A stretch of DNA of 64,000 bases from CAZELM01 sp964512995 (GTDB lineage: Bacteria > CSSED10-310), in assembly GCA_964512995.1 (NCBI GenBank), contig CAZELM010000001.1, positions 1-64,000 of the forward strand. Direction: 5' to 3'. Under the pieces are notes generated by a model. That model was not told where the DNA came from and ran no database searches. It worked only from the letters and a program-made list of their open reading frames with translations. This document shows positions 8,048-15,911 of this stretch, in pieces; position 1 is the first letter of the stretch; each line of letters opens with the position of its first letter. Made by a program: the position numbers and the translations under genes.

Positions 8048-9682
8048 CTATTGAGGACCATAACTCCAATTGATAACATCCCAATCCCCAATAATCTCTG
8101 TCAATTCTGGATTCAGCATCGCACCCCAAAACCATAAATTGGATACTTGATCAGTTCCCGTATCAATCCATTCAAATAAACGTACAATTTCAATATTTGT
8201 AATACCTAATGGGATATTCAAAATCTTATAGTCGATGTCGCCATGACCTTCGGCGTTGTTGTACGACCAACTTGGCCAGTACCAATAGGAGCTATACATT
8301 TGAAAAATAAAAAAAACTGGGATATCTTTCAATGGTGCTATTGAATTGATCAATTTGCCAGTAACCCAGAATTTTTCACCTGGATGAATATAGTGCGGCA
8401 TGTCAATCATAACTCCAAGCGTCATTATGGGAGTCGGAGTGGCAGTCGGACTTGGAGTTATTGTGGGAGTTGGAGTAGGTGTTGCATTTGATGACGAGAG
8501 ATAATGAAATCCCATATCAACTCGACCAGTATCAGTGATTTTGTCTGTCCTTGTTGTCAAATCAGACATACAGATCTGATTCCCCAATACTTCCAAACAA
8601 ACATTTATAGACCAGTCACTTCCTATATCTAAGCATGGACTGTTCTGGGATTGTCCTGCATCAATTTGACTTAAATAAAATGCGCCATTGGAACCAGCTA
8701 TAAACATCGGATCTGCATCAATATTTCCTATTCCTTCGTAATATCCTTGGATATCCGAATATGAGATCAACGGATTTCCATCACCACAAATTTCTCCATT
8801 GTTATCCCAAAAAATGCAATTTAAAACTATTGGAAATGCTATGTCTGACAGGAATAATCCTGCACACTCCAAATCTGAATAATTTCCTGAAACAGTGCAA
8901 TTGACAAGAATAGGTGAGGAGCTATCAATACAAGCTATCGTGCCACGGCCTGTATTTGAATAAAATAGACATCCAAAAATGAAAGGTGAAGAGTTTGCTC
9001 CGCAGCAAATACCGCTTCCAATAAAATATTCGGCTGCGTTGTATCTGATTTCGCAATTAGAAATCTGAGGATAGGAATTTGTATTGCAATATATACCACC
9101 ACCTGCCAACCCAGCGGTATTTTGTACGATTTGAGAATGCATGACATATCCTGTGGAACGATTATTGAAGTATATTGCTCCGCCACCCCACCCAGCATAA
9201 TTCATTGAAAAAGTACAATCTGAAATCGTGGGTTCAGAATAGTATGTACAGAAGAAACCTCCTCCGTCCGAGTCTGCATGATTATTCGATATAATACACT
9301 CTGCAATAGTAGGTGAAGTATTATAGCAATAAATCCCCCCTCCAAACTCCGCACACCCTTGCTGAACAGTAAAGCCCTTTAAAATAGAACTCGAAATTTC
9401 TCCGTTGATGAATTTCACTACAGAAGATTCTCTGCATCCCCCATCAATAACTGTTTCATAAGCCCCTGATTGACTTGCTACGATTATTGATTTGCCTACG
9501 AAATCCAAACATTCGAAATAAGTTCCTGCTGCCACAATTACTGTGTCTCCGTTTACAGAGGTCTCGATCCCATCTTGAATTGTCGGCTGATCAGAAGGAA
9601 CATGGATAACAGCCGCCAATATATTATCGGGTAACACAGCTAACAATATCCCGATGATGAAGATGATGATACTATTTTTCAT
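8048..9682 (-). CDS. secreted right-handed beta-helix protein with Pro/Thr linker and C-terminal beta domain
   Basis: 544 residues. A signal peptide occupies 1-23 (hydrophobic IIIFIIGILLAVLP, then ILAA). Residues ~25-370 are pectate-lyase-like parallel beta-helix repeats with GGGIYC and SxPTIxxCxI coils, beginning with VPSDQPTIQDGIETSVNGDTV as in NosD/PbH1 proteins. A linker of TP dipeptides (about 400-420) precedes a ~120-residue C-terminal domain with YWYWPSW, FEW and LWFWGAML. That C-terminal domain is clearly related to the end of the chromosomal protein at 34624-36699. It is probably a cell-surface or extracellular carbohydrate-binding or adhesive protein. It was likely acquired by the island from a relative of this host. 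Confidence 0.8.
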   Translation of the reverse strand: MKNSIIIFIIGILLAVLPDNILAAVIHVPSDQPTIQDGIETSVNGDTVIVAAGTYFECLDFVGKSIIVASQSGAYETVIDGGCRESSVVKFINGEISSSILKGFTVQQGCAEFGGGIYCYNTSPTIAECIISNNHADSDGGGFFCTYYSEPTISDCTFSMNYAGWGGGAIYFNNRSTGYVMHSQIVQNTAGLAGGGIYCNTNSYPQISNCEIRYNAAEYFIGSGICCGANSSPFIFGCLFYSNTGRGTIACIDSSSPILVNCTVSGNYSDLECAGLFLSDIAFPIVLNCIFWDNNGEICGDGNPLISYSDIQGYYEGIGNIDADPMFIAGSNGAFYLSQIDAGQSQNSPCLDIGSDWSINVCLEVLGNQICMSDLTTRTDKITDTGRVDMGFHYLSSSNATPTPTPTITPSPTATPTPIMTLGVMIDMPHYIHPGEKFWVTGKLINSIAPLKDIPVFFIFQMYSSYWYWPSWSYNNAEGHGDIDYKILNIPLGITNIEIVRLFEWIDTGTDQVSNLWFWGAMLNPELTEIIGDWDVINWSYGPQ

Positions 9683-10057
9683 GATAAAATGCCTCCCATA
9701 TGATATGAAGTTATCATATAGATGAGAATTTGTCGAAATTAAGAAAATTATTGTTGAGCCTTCCTATCTCTCTCCAAAATTAAAGTCACACTGTCACACT
9801 GCATATTCCGATAAAGAGATAATCTGAATCCGATGAATTGCGACATGTAATCCGATAGGCGCGGCAGGGGGTATAAGCCTGTAGGATAAGTTGTAAAAAT
9901 ACTACAACAAAATCAGTCAATTAATCCAAGTGTGACACCGTGACGACGATTTCATAGAGAGGGAAGGGACTTGTAAACAGCTCATCCAGAGATTATTCTC
10001 ATCTTAGATAGACATGCTGATGTTTTCTTTTTTAATGTGAATTTGGAGGTAACGGTG
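9683..10057. other. intergenic region upstream of divergent genes
   Basis: Contains the second 25-bp direct repeat (9930-9954), a GTCACACT pair near 9785-9799 and a small GTTGTA/TACAAC hairpin near 9889-9907. It must hold promoters for the beta-helix gene (minus) and the hypothetical gene at 10058 (plus). No clear -10/-35 pair was picked. Confidence 0.4.
9930..9954 (+). repeat. 25-bp direct repeat, right copy
   Basis: Partner of 7940-7964 in the same orientation with two mismatches. Together they bracket the island's beta-helix gene. Confidence 0.65.
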
Positions 10058-10498
10058 ATGAAAATATTAGGACCTTATAAAACTACTGTCACAATAGAGT
10101 TTTTATTACGGTGGGCGGAGAATAATCCAAAAATTGTCGTTGGTGGCCCGATCTCTGCGGCTGATCTGGAAGGTCACCCACTACTCGGCCTGCATACAAT
10201 GTATGTTATTGAGTCGGACCATACGATTACTACGAATGAAATACTCACTTTTTTCGAAGAAAATAATCTGAAATCTGCGGAAATAGATCACCTTGTTATT
10301 TTTCCACGGCTGGAGCATCCCGAAGTGCAGTTTCCAATAGTTGTTCTGCGGAAATACGATAGCTGGAAAAATTCTGATGGAAGCCATAACTATCCTATTG
10401 CAGAGATAACCCCTGACGGTCGGGATTTAATGCTCATTGCTCACCCGATGAATGCTTCATGGGAAGGAACTAACCGATTTTTAGCACTCCCCAAATGA
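10058..10498 (+). CDS. hypothetical protein
   Basis: 146 residues from the ATG at 10058, chosen over an in-frame GTG at 10037 because GGAGGT sits 8 bp upstream of the ATG. A soluble alpha/beta composition without signal peptide or recognisable motif. The segment VVGGPISAADLEGHPLLGLHTMYVIES and the later LVIFPRLEHPEVQFPIVVLRKY suggest beta-rich packing. It is the first of a long run of plus-strand island genes. I do not recognise the family. Confidence 0.6.
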   Translation: MKILGPYKTTVTIEFLLRWAENNPKIVVGGPISAADLEGHPLLGLHTMYVIESDHTITTNEILTFFEENNLKSAEIDHLVIFPRLEHPEVQFPIVVLRKYDSWKNSDGSHNYPIAEITPDGRDLMLIAHPMNASWEGTNRFLALPK

Positions 10499-10823
10499 AT
10501 ACTCATGAGATTCTTTCCTGTGCCAATGTGATATTTTACAGCAACACATATTTGTCAACCCCAGTCAAAGCCCAAATCCAGAATATATAATTTTTGGAAA
10601 TACCACATTTTTGTCTGGAGTAGTGACTCTGGATGTATATGGATGTTTAAGGGAGTCCCAACTCCAAGGGTCCCATAAGCATGCTTTTTTTAATTTCAGC
10701 AATCTCTAAAAGAGACTCCTTTTTTGTAAATTCAAAATACTAAGTTCGTTCCCTTGTGGTTACTCAAAAACCGCAAAGGGAGTCGTGTGTAAAAACACTT
10801 TTAACTCAACGAAAGGAAAAGTT
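10499..10823 (+). other. intergenic region with several hairpins
   Basis: Holds a TCTCT/AGAGA hairpin followed by CTCCTTTTTT near 10705-10730 (likely terminator of the upstream gene), the palindrome AAGCATGCTT with T-run near 10677, a CCCTT/AAGGG stem near 10751-10785 and a GTGT/ACAC hairpin with TTTT at about 10787-10802, just ahead of the next ribosome-binding site. Confidence 0.5.
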
Positions 10824-10952
10824 ATGTTCTTACTCATTGGAATCTCACTACTTCTCATCTTCTTAAAATGTATTGAGAAGATCATTATTCAGGCATTTGT
10901 AAAATCCATTTCAAAACGTGTTATCAACAATCTCACAATTAAGGAGAAATAA
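10824..10952 (+). CDS. small single-pass membrane protein (42 aa)
   Basis: A short frame starting at ATG 10824 with an AAAGGAAAAG ribosome-binding site. The product begins MFLLIGISLLLIFLK, a hydrophobic segment of about 14 residues, followed by a basic tail (KSISKRVINN..KEK). The AAGGAG site for the next gene lies inside its last codons, and its stop is one base from the ATG at 10954, so the two are probably translationally coupled. Function unknown. A peptide of this kind could anchor or regulate the antirestriction protein, but that is speculation. Confidence 0.55.
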   Translation: MFLLIGISLLLIFLKCIEKIIIQAFVKSISKRVINNLTIKEK

Positions 10953-10953
10953 C

Positions 10954-11766
10954 ATGACAATGTTACATCCCCATGTCTCTGAAGCGTTAAATAGAATCAT
11001 AGAGCTATTTAAAACAGGAGACGTTCCCCAGGCTATCTCATATGCCACTTTCCCACCCTTCGACGTTCCTTCAAATGTATGGAGTCTTCCCAATCGTATA
11101 ATAATGATTTTAAATGGAACATCCGACGCCAGAGGGTTCAGACAATGGAATGAAGTAAACAGATATGTGAAGAAAGGTAGTAAAGCGTTTTATATTCTCG
11201 CTCCCTGGCTTGTCAGAAACAAAGAAAAAGAGAATCCCAATGAACCCACTGATATAAAAACATTTTTAAAAGGATTTCTCGCAGTGCCCGTATTTAAAGT
11301 CGAAGATACGAAAGGTGAAGAACTTGAGTATGAGAAAATTGAGTTACCCGACATTCCCTTACTTAATGTCGCTCAATTATGGAATATCGACGTTGCTCCC
11401 GTCGCATTTCAAGGTGGCTGGTATGGCTATTACACTACTAAAAATGAAAAGATAAGATTAGCCACTCCCGAAGAGAAGACGTTTTTTCACGAGTTGAGTC
11501 ATGCGGCACATAAACGAGTAAAGGGTAATCTCGAAAATGGTCAAAACTGGAAACAGGAAATTGTAGCAGAGTTAAGTGCTCAAACATTATGTCATATATT
11601 CAGTAAGAATCCTGGAGCTACAATTGGCAACTCATACGACTATATTGCTTACTACGCTGAGAAAGTGAATAAGAATGTTGCGTATGTTTGTATTTCCGTA
11701 TTAAGCGACGTGGAAAAAGTATTGGAACTTATTATTAATACGTCTGCTTTACTTGCCATAAGATAA
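10954..11766 (+). CDS. ArdC-like antirestriction protein (ssDNA-binding plus metallopeptidase-like domain)
   Basis: 270 residues, starting at ATG 10954 with AAGGAG 8 bp upstream; an in-frame GTG at 10918 would lie inside the preceding small gene. The N-terminal half follows the ArdC/DUF1738 pattern: a GTSDARGFRQWNEVNRYVKKGSKAFYILAPW-like stretch (the QW..G..V.KG words) then FKVEDTKGEE. The C-terminal half has the zinc-binding HELSHAAH motif (about 178-185) and a downstream EIVAELSAQ glutamate helix, as in ArdC metallopeptidase-like domains. ArdC proteins protect incoming mobile DNA from restriction, acting on entry into a new host. Here it fits a transferable element. Confidence 0.8.
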   Translation: MTMLHPHVSEALNRIIELFKTGDVPQAISYATFPPFDVPSNVWSLPNRIIMILNGTSDARGFRQWNEVNRYVKKGSKAFYILAPWLVRNKEKENPNEPTDIKTFLKGFLAVPVFKVEDTKGEELEYEKIELPDIPLLNVAQLWNIDVAPVAFQGGWYGYYTTKNEKIRLATPEEKTFFHELSHAAHKRVKGNLENGQNWKQEIVAELSAQTLCHIFSKNPGATIGNSYDYIAYYAEKVNKNVAYVCISVLSDVEKVLELIINTSALLAIR

Positions 11767-11817
11767 GAAGAGTATATTACTTTGTTATCATAGTTGGCAG
11801 GTATCAACACCCTCCCG

Positions 11818-11859
11818 AACTATAAAAATCAATTGTAGGGCATTGTAGCGCGTTTTAGA
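11818..11859 (+). repeat. 42-bp leader repeat, copy 2
   Basis: Second copy of the island leader repeat, about 78 bp upstream of the histidine-kinase start at 11937. It is followed by a terminator-like hairpin before the ribosome-binding site. Confidence 0.75.
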
Positions 11860-11885
11860 ATGGTTTAAACGCAATAACTTTATAA

Positions 11886-11923
11886 GGCCGTAGTGTGTCT
11901 ATTCACATTGCGGCCTTTTTTTT
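11886..11923 (+). terminator. intrinsic terminator/attenuator in the leader of the kinase gene
   Basis: GGCCG-T-AGTGTG at 11886-11897 pairs with CACATT-G-CGGCC at 11904-11915 and is followed by eight T. It lies between the 42-bp repeat and the AAGGAG of the gene at 11937, so it would attenuate any transcript started at the repeat. A near-twin hairpin with GCCGTAGTGT in its stem lies at 13518. Confidence 0.7.
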
Positions 11924-11936
11924 AAGGAGAAAAATC

Positions 11937-12578
11937 ATGACAATCTTAGTGTCTCTTCAGACTCAGTTAGCCCATGAGATACGGAACAGTCTGGAATATT
12001 TAAGAATGATAACTGAGCAATTAAAAATAAAATATTCAAAAAATTCTGAATTAACAGAAGAGTTAGCGAATGTAAATTTAATCAGCGACAACATTGAAAA
12101 ACTTGTATATGCACTAAATGATGTTTATTGTGCGCCCCGAAAGAGAGAATTCAATCTCTGTGAAATAATATGGGAACAGGTTTCAATTTTAGAATCAGTA
12201 ATGGAACTAAAGTCTATTAATTTCCACTATTCAGGTTTAAATAATCCCATTTACATTATCGCAGACCCCAATCAGATCGGCAGAAGTCTAATAAACTTCA
12301 TTAAAAACGCATATGAGGCATGTAGAAGATATGATGGTATAAGCATAAATGTTACGGCAGATAATGTAAGAGCAGTAATAGAAGTAAGAGATACTGGAAT
12401 CGGTATGACTCAAGAAGTGAAAGAATCACTCTTTACACCATTTTTCACAACGAAGGAAACGGGAACTGGTATTGGTGCTTACATAGCGAAAAGTATTATT
12501 GAAAATCATGGTGGGAGTGTAGAGGTAGAATCTGAACTCGGGAAAGGAACAACTATAGTCATTCGTTTGCCATTATGA
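11937..12578 (+). CDS. soluble histidine kinase core without sensor domain
   Basis: 213 residues from ATG 11937 (AAGGAG upstream). The N-terminal dimerisation helix carries the phosphoacceptor in LAHEIRNSLEYL (His13). The HATPase_c domain shows the N box (NFIKNAYEA), G1 box (DTGIGM), F box (LFTPFFTTK) and G2 box (GTGIGAYIAK). No sensor, PAS, HAMP or membrane segment exists, and no response regulator is nearby. It may therefore modify a host regulator or partner with the paralogue at 13566, which shares the G1-G2 words SIIENH and IGAYIAKS/LGAYIAKS. It resembles the NtrB/AtoS-type catalytic core. Confidence 0.85.
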   Translation: MTILVSLQTQLAHEIRNSLEYLRMITEQLKIKYSKNSELTEELANVNLISDNIEKLVYALNDVYCAPRKREFNLCEIIWEQVSILESVMELKSINFHYSGLNNPIYIIADPNQIGRSLINFIKNAYEACRRYDGISINVTADNVRAVIEVRDTGIGMTQEVKESLFTPFFTTKETGTGIGAYIAKSIIENHGGSVEVESELGKGTTIVIRLPL

Positions 12579-12776
12579 GAAGTGAATAGATTTGCCTCTG
12601 ATTGGTGCAATCATTTTATAACATTTCAAAGAGTGAATAATCATTCCCGCTGCTGAATTAAACAAATCACCAAATTTTAACTTGCTCATAAACAATTCCT
12701 TTGAGACCTCCTGCTGTTCTGCTAATATAAGGTGGGGAATTGGCAACATGCTGCAAATTTCAACTGAGAGGAGAAC
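12579..12776. other. intergenic spacer
   Basis: About 200 bp with no gene and no clear hairpin, unlike most neighbouring gaps. It ends with a GAGAGGAG ribosome-binding site. Confidence 0.4.
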
Positions 12777-13067
12777 ATGATGAAATGTCCCAGGTGTGAA
12801 TCAGTTTTTTTAGAAGAACGCGACCGAAATGGAATTACTATCGATATTTGTCAGCAATGTCGAGGTATCTGGCTCGATCGAGGTGAATTGGAACGCCTTA
12901 TTTCTGTTGCGTTAAATGAACAGGAAATAATAACACAGCAATACGATAACGAAAATCATCACCCTAAAAATTCCAACCAAGAATATCGTGATAATGACCA
13001 TCGACATCCTAATCGACCACGCCGCAAAGAAAGCTGGTTTGATTCTTTAATGGATATTTTTGATTAA
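12777..13067 (+). CDS. TFIIB-type zinc-finger protein
   Basis: 96 residues. Residues 1-42 form a zf-TFIIB domain: CPRC near the N terminus, then CQQCRGIWLDRGELE, the usual C-x2-C...C-x2-C-x3-WLDxGEL arrangement. The C-terminal half is a His/Asn/Arg-rich low-complexity tail ending in WFDSLMDIFD. Such small proteins are common and of unclear function, and zinc binding is the only firm inference. Tandem ATG codons at 12777 and 12780 follow GAGGAG. It sits between the two histidine-kinase cores. Confidence 0.8.
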   Translation: MMKCPRCESVFLEERDRNGITIDICQQCRGIWLDRGELERLISVALNEQEIITQQYDNENHHPKNSNQEYRDNDHRHPNRPRRKESWFDSLMDIFD

Positions 13068-13377
13068 AAAAATGTGGACCACGAACAGGTGAACGAAGAT
13101 ACATTAATCTTAATGTTCGCATAGTTGAAACATTGGAAGCTGTCTCTGCATAATACTTGAAAAAGTAGGGGACTTCTCATCATCCCTTACAAATACTGGC
13201 TCAAAGTGTTGCAAATACTATTGAAACGCTCCGAAATACCTGCACACTTTAAAGATATCTCCCCAATATCTCATTAATGCTATAAAACTTAGCCTATAAT
13301 TTAAAAGATAACAAATACAATAAGTTATATCATTTGTAAATTATAGTGTTAATGTAAGCAGCACTATCACTCTCTAA

Positions 13378-13419
13378 AATAATAAAAATCGATTGTAGGG
13401 CATTGTGGCGCGTTTTAGA
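13378..13419 (+). repeat. 42-bp leader repeat, copy 3
   Basis: Third copy of the island leader repeat, closest to copy 2, about 147 bp upstream of the gene at 13566. Confidence 0.75.
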
Positions 13420-13517
13420 TGCATTATAGAGACATGTTTATGCATAATATAGTTATAGTTACATTGTAAAAATCCCCAAAAACTCATGCTGATAACTCAG
13501 TCAGCTTTCTTCAACAC

Positions 13518-13549
13518 AGCCGTAGTGTAAATACATTACGGCTATTTTT
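13518..13549 (+). terminator. intrinsic terminator/attenuator in the leader of the second kinase-like gene
   Basis: AGCCGTA-g-TGTA pairs with TACA-t-TACGGCT (13518-13543) and is followed by ATTTTTATTT. It resembles the hairpin at 11886 in sequence and in position, between the 42-bp repeat and the ribosome-binding site. Confidence 0.65.
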
Positions 13550-13565
13550 ATTTGAAAGGAATGTT

Positions 13566-14249
13566 ATGGAAACGTTAGTCATGACTCAACAAAAAAATCT
13601 CATGGATACTGAAGCGAGAGTATTGAATTATCTTTTCAATTGCGAACTGAAAAACGCAATGAGTATTTTCACCAAAGAACTCAATTACCTCAAATGCTGC
13701 CCAGAGTTCATGTCGAAATTCAATGTTTCAATGGAACTATTCGAATTCGCATATGAGAGACTGGAGTATTGTATCGCCGCAGTTCAAGAAATATCGTCTC
13801 CCATTTTTATGGAATGCGTATGTCTCAATGAGATTATTACAAATGAATTAGACAATCTCAAATCCACTATCGAAGAAAAAGGAATTAAACTAACAACTGA
13901 ATTCAGAAACGAAATATCAATATCTGGAAATCCCTATACATTGGGAAAATGTTTCCATCACTTACTCAACAATTCTCTGGATGCCTGTAATGATAATAAT
14001 TCTCTCAATATCAAAACCTGGAGTGAACATACTACCGCTTACATTGAAATTACAGATACGGGTATCGGAATGACGCCAGGACAGAAAGAATGCATGTTTA
14101 CTCCCTTCTACTCGACGAAAAAAGACAGAAGAGGTCTCGGAGCCTATATTGCGAAATCAATTATTGAGAATCACAAAGGCACAATAAACGTATCTTCAAT
14201 GAAAAATAACGGCACGACTCTTTTAATCACACTCAATACACTCAGTTAG
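13566..14249 (+). CDS. histidine-kinase-like ATPase lacking the phosphoacceptor histidine
   Basis: 227 residues, paralogous to the kinase at 11937. In the dimerisation helix the H-box HEIRNS becomes CELKNA (Cys26 replaces His), while Glu and Asn around it are kept. The ATPase domain is intact: N box HHLLNNSLDAC, G1 DTGIGM, F box MFTPFYSTK, G2 RGLGAYIAK. It could bind ATP and dimerise, perhaps with its paralogue, but cannot autophosphorylate in the canonical way. Leader structure (42-bp repeat plus hairpin) matches that of the paralogue, suggesting duplication of the whole unit. ATG 13566 follows AAAGGAA. Confidence 0.8.
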   Translation: METLVMTQQKNLMDTEARVLNYLFNCELKNAMSIFTKELNYLKCCPEFMSKFNVSMELFEFAYERLEYCIAAVQEISSPIFMECVCLNEIITNELDNLKSTIEEKGIKLTTEFRNEISISGNPYTLGKCFHHLLNNSLDACNDNNSLNIKTWSEHTTAYIEITDTGIGMTPGQKECMFTPFYSTKKDRRGLGAYIAKSIIENHKGTINVSSMKNNGTTLLITLNTLS

Positions 14250-14323
14250 AGTGTAACAGTCAATAACATACAGGGATATTTATTCCCTCAAACAGCAGAC
14301 GTGTATTTAAAAAGGAGAAAGAC

Positions 14324-14983
14324 ATGAAGAAAGAGATTAAAACGATTCTTGAAACGCCCTTTACGGGAGAACAGATTAAGCAGAGAAAAGGACTCTGGGG
14401 TAAAATGCTCGATTACATTGAAGGTCATAGTGTCATTCAGAGACTCAATGACGCATTTGAAAGTGAATGGTCATTTGAAGTTACAAGATTTGAGATTTTA
14501 GATGAAGAAGTCATTGTGCTCGGTAAACTGTCAGTGGGAGACATTGTGAAATTTCAGTTCGGATCGAGTAACATTACACGCGATTCAAAGACGAAGAATA
14601 CGTTGTGTATTGGAGATGATCTCAAATCAGCAGCTACGGATGCTCTCAAGAAATGTGCGAGTTTGTTTGGTATCGGTTTACATCTGTATGGGGACATTGT
14701 TATTACAAATCCTGATACTGGAAATACAGTAAAACCTCAGACTCCATCAACTCCCCAGGCTCCTACTCAATCTCAAGTTCCTCAAAACACTCAAAAAGCT
14801 ACAGAAGAAACTCTGGATATGACGATTACACCGAAACAAATGAAGTATTGTTTTACTCTGGCGCGCCGTAAGGGTATATCCGATTCACAAGTCGAAGAAA
14901 TGGCAGTGAAATTGTTTGGAGTCAGATTCCATCAAATCTCCAAGCTCCAGGCATCGGAACTCATTAATCAACTGAACGCATAA
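14324..14983 (+). CDS. Rad52-like single-strand annealing protein
   Basis: 219 residues. The N-terminal ~125 residues match the Rad52/Rad22 core: YIEGHSVIQRLNDAFESEWSFEV, a central beta region and DDLKSAATDALKKCASLFGIGLHLYG, the helix with the conserved A-DALK(K)CA pattern. A Pro/Gln/Thr-rich linker (about 135-165) leads to a short helical C-terminal domain. The protein would anneal complementary ssDNA in the cytoplasm during recombination or replication of the element. It starts a run with a RecB-like nuclease and an SF1 helicase, all on the plus strand. ATG follows AAAAAGGAG. Confidence 0.82.
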   Translation: MKKEIKTILETPFTGEQIKQRKGLWGKMLDYIEGHSVIQRLNDAFESEWSFEVTRFEILDEEVIVLGKLSVGDIVKFQFGSSNITRDSKTKNTLCIGDDLKSAATDALKKCASLFGIGLHLYGDIVITNPDTGNTVKPQTPSTPQAPTQSQVPQNTQKATEETLDMTITPKQMKYCFTLARRKGISDSQVEEMAVKLFGVRFHQISKLQASELINQLNA

Positions 14984-15004
14984 GAGTTCATATTTTTAAC
15001 GTAA

Positions 15005-15042
15005 GGGTCAGTGGGAGATACATTCTCACTGGCCCTTTTTTT
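15005..15042 (+). terminator. strong intrinsic terminator between the Rad52-like and nuclease genes
   Basis: GGGtCAGTGgGA pairs with TCtCACTGgCCC around a short loop and is followed by seven T. It ends only ~10 bp before the ribosome-binding site of the gene at 15060, so the nuclease gene needs read-through or its own promoter inside the hairpin region. Confidence 0.75.
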
Positions 15043-15059
15043 ATTCAGGGAGATAAAAC

Positions 15060-15860
15060 ATGAATAATCAGGAAAAACGCCATGTGAGTTATTCTCAGCT
15101 CTCAACGTATTTAATGTGTCCCCTCAAGTATAAGTTCGCGTATGTGGACTGTCTGGAACCAGAATTTACCCCATCTGCTCTTACATTCGGAGGAACTATT
15201 CACGAAGCGATTGGCTGCTTTTATCGGACAATACAGAAAACCCAAACGAAGCCTGATCTCGATGAAATACTGCAAATCTTTAAAAATGAATGGTTTCTGA
15301 GATTGGATATCGACAAGAAAGTTAAGTTTGACGAAGACGAAACGGATCAGTCTCTGTATCAGCTCGGTCTTAAAATGTTGGAGACGTTCTACAAAAATGC
15401 AGTCGTGGGTCAGCCGATCTGTATCGAGCAGGAATTTAGATTACAAAAAATGGATAAACAAAACGGAGAACTCTTACCCATTCCATTATTCGGGAGAATC
15501 GATTTGATCGAACGAGATATGAATGGACGAATCGTTGTTGTTGATTTCAAAACTGCATCCAAAAAATATGCTCCTTCCAAAGCGGATGAAGACTTACAAT
15601 TAACAATTTATACTTGCGCTCTATCACGCAGCTCTCTTGTAAATGGAGATAAGACATTTCTTGCCAGATTCGATGTGATTACAAAAACAAAGAAACCTGA
15701 ACTCGTATCTTATCCCACTATGAGAATAGAATCTGATCATAACCGCATGATGAAGCTCGCAAAGAAGATTATTGATGCAATAGAGGCTGGAATCTTCTAT
15801 CCCAATACGGGATGGCAGTGTTCTTCATGTCAACATTCCCAATCTTGTAAAAACTGGTAA
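15060..15860 (+). CDS. RecB/Cas4-like PD-(D/E)XK exonuclease
   Basis: 266 residues. It begins with VSYSQLSTYLMCPLKYKF, the typical N-terminal helix of PDDEXK_1 nucleases, and TFGGTIHEAI supplies the active-site His. The catalytic core is seen as FGRIDLIE ... VVVDFKTASK (Asp and the Asp-x-Lys pair), with QLTIYTCALS as the QxxxY motif. A C-terminal CSSCQHSQSC cluster plus the N-terminal MCP cysteine could ligate a 4Fe-4S centre as in Cas4/AddB. It probably resects DNA ends to feed the Rad52-like annealing protein. No cas genes are nearby, so a CRISPR role is unlikely. Confidence 0.88.
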   Translation: MNNQEKRHVSYSQLSTYLMCPLKYKFAYVDCLEPEFTPSALTFGGTIHEAIGCFYRTIQKTQTKPDLDEILQIFKNEWFLRLDIDKKVKFDEDETDQSLYQLGLKMLETFYKNAVVGQPICIEQEFRLQKMDKQNGELLPIPLFGRIDLIERDMNGRIVVVDFKTASKKYAPSKADEDLQLTIYTCALSRSSLVNGDKTFLARFDVITKTKKPELVSYPTMRIESDHNRMMKLAKKIIDAIEAGIFYPNTGWQCSSCQHSQSCKNW

Positions 15861-15867
15861 CGGATTC

Positions 15868-15895
15868 TTCTCTGGGAGGGAAACCTCCCAGAGAA
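15868..15895 (+). terminator. perfect 12-bp hairpin with GAAA tetraloop
   Basis: TTCTCTGGGAGG pairs perfectly with CCTCCCAGAGAA around GAAA. It starts eight bases after the nuclease stop and ends 16 bases before the helicase ATG. Only TTT follows, so a processing or stability role is as likely as termination. Confidence 0.7.
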
Positions 15896-15911
15896 TTTAA
15901 GGAATAATATC

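Larger units (their letters stand above)
13068..13565. other. intergenic region with leader repeat and hairpin
   Basis: About 500 bp without a gene. Contains the third 42-bp leader repeat (13378-13419), a weak degenerate inverted version near 13219-13247, and the hairpin at 13518-13543. Confidence 0.5.

Noticed and set aside
13219..13247. Extra inverted copy of the 42-bp leader repeat
   Set aside because: Only scattered matches (GAGCGTTT and GCAGG words on the minus strand); similarity too low to separate from chance.
15060..15860. Cas4 of a CRISPR system
   Set aside because: Fold and cysteines are shared by many RecB-like nucleases; no CRISPR array or cas gene, and neighbours are recombination genes.
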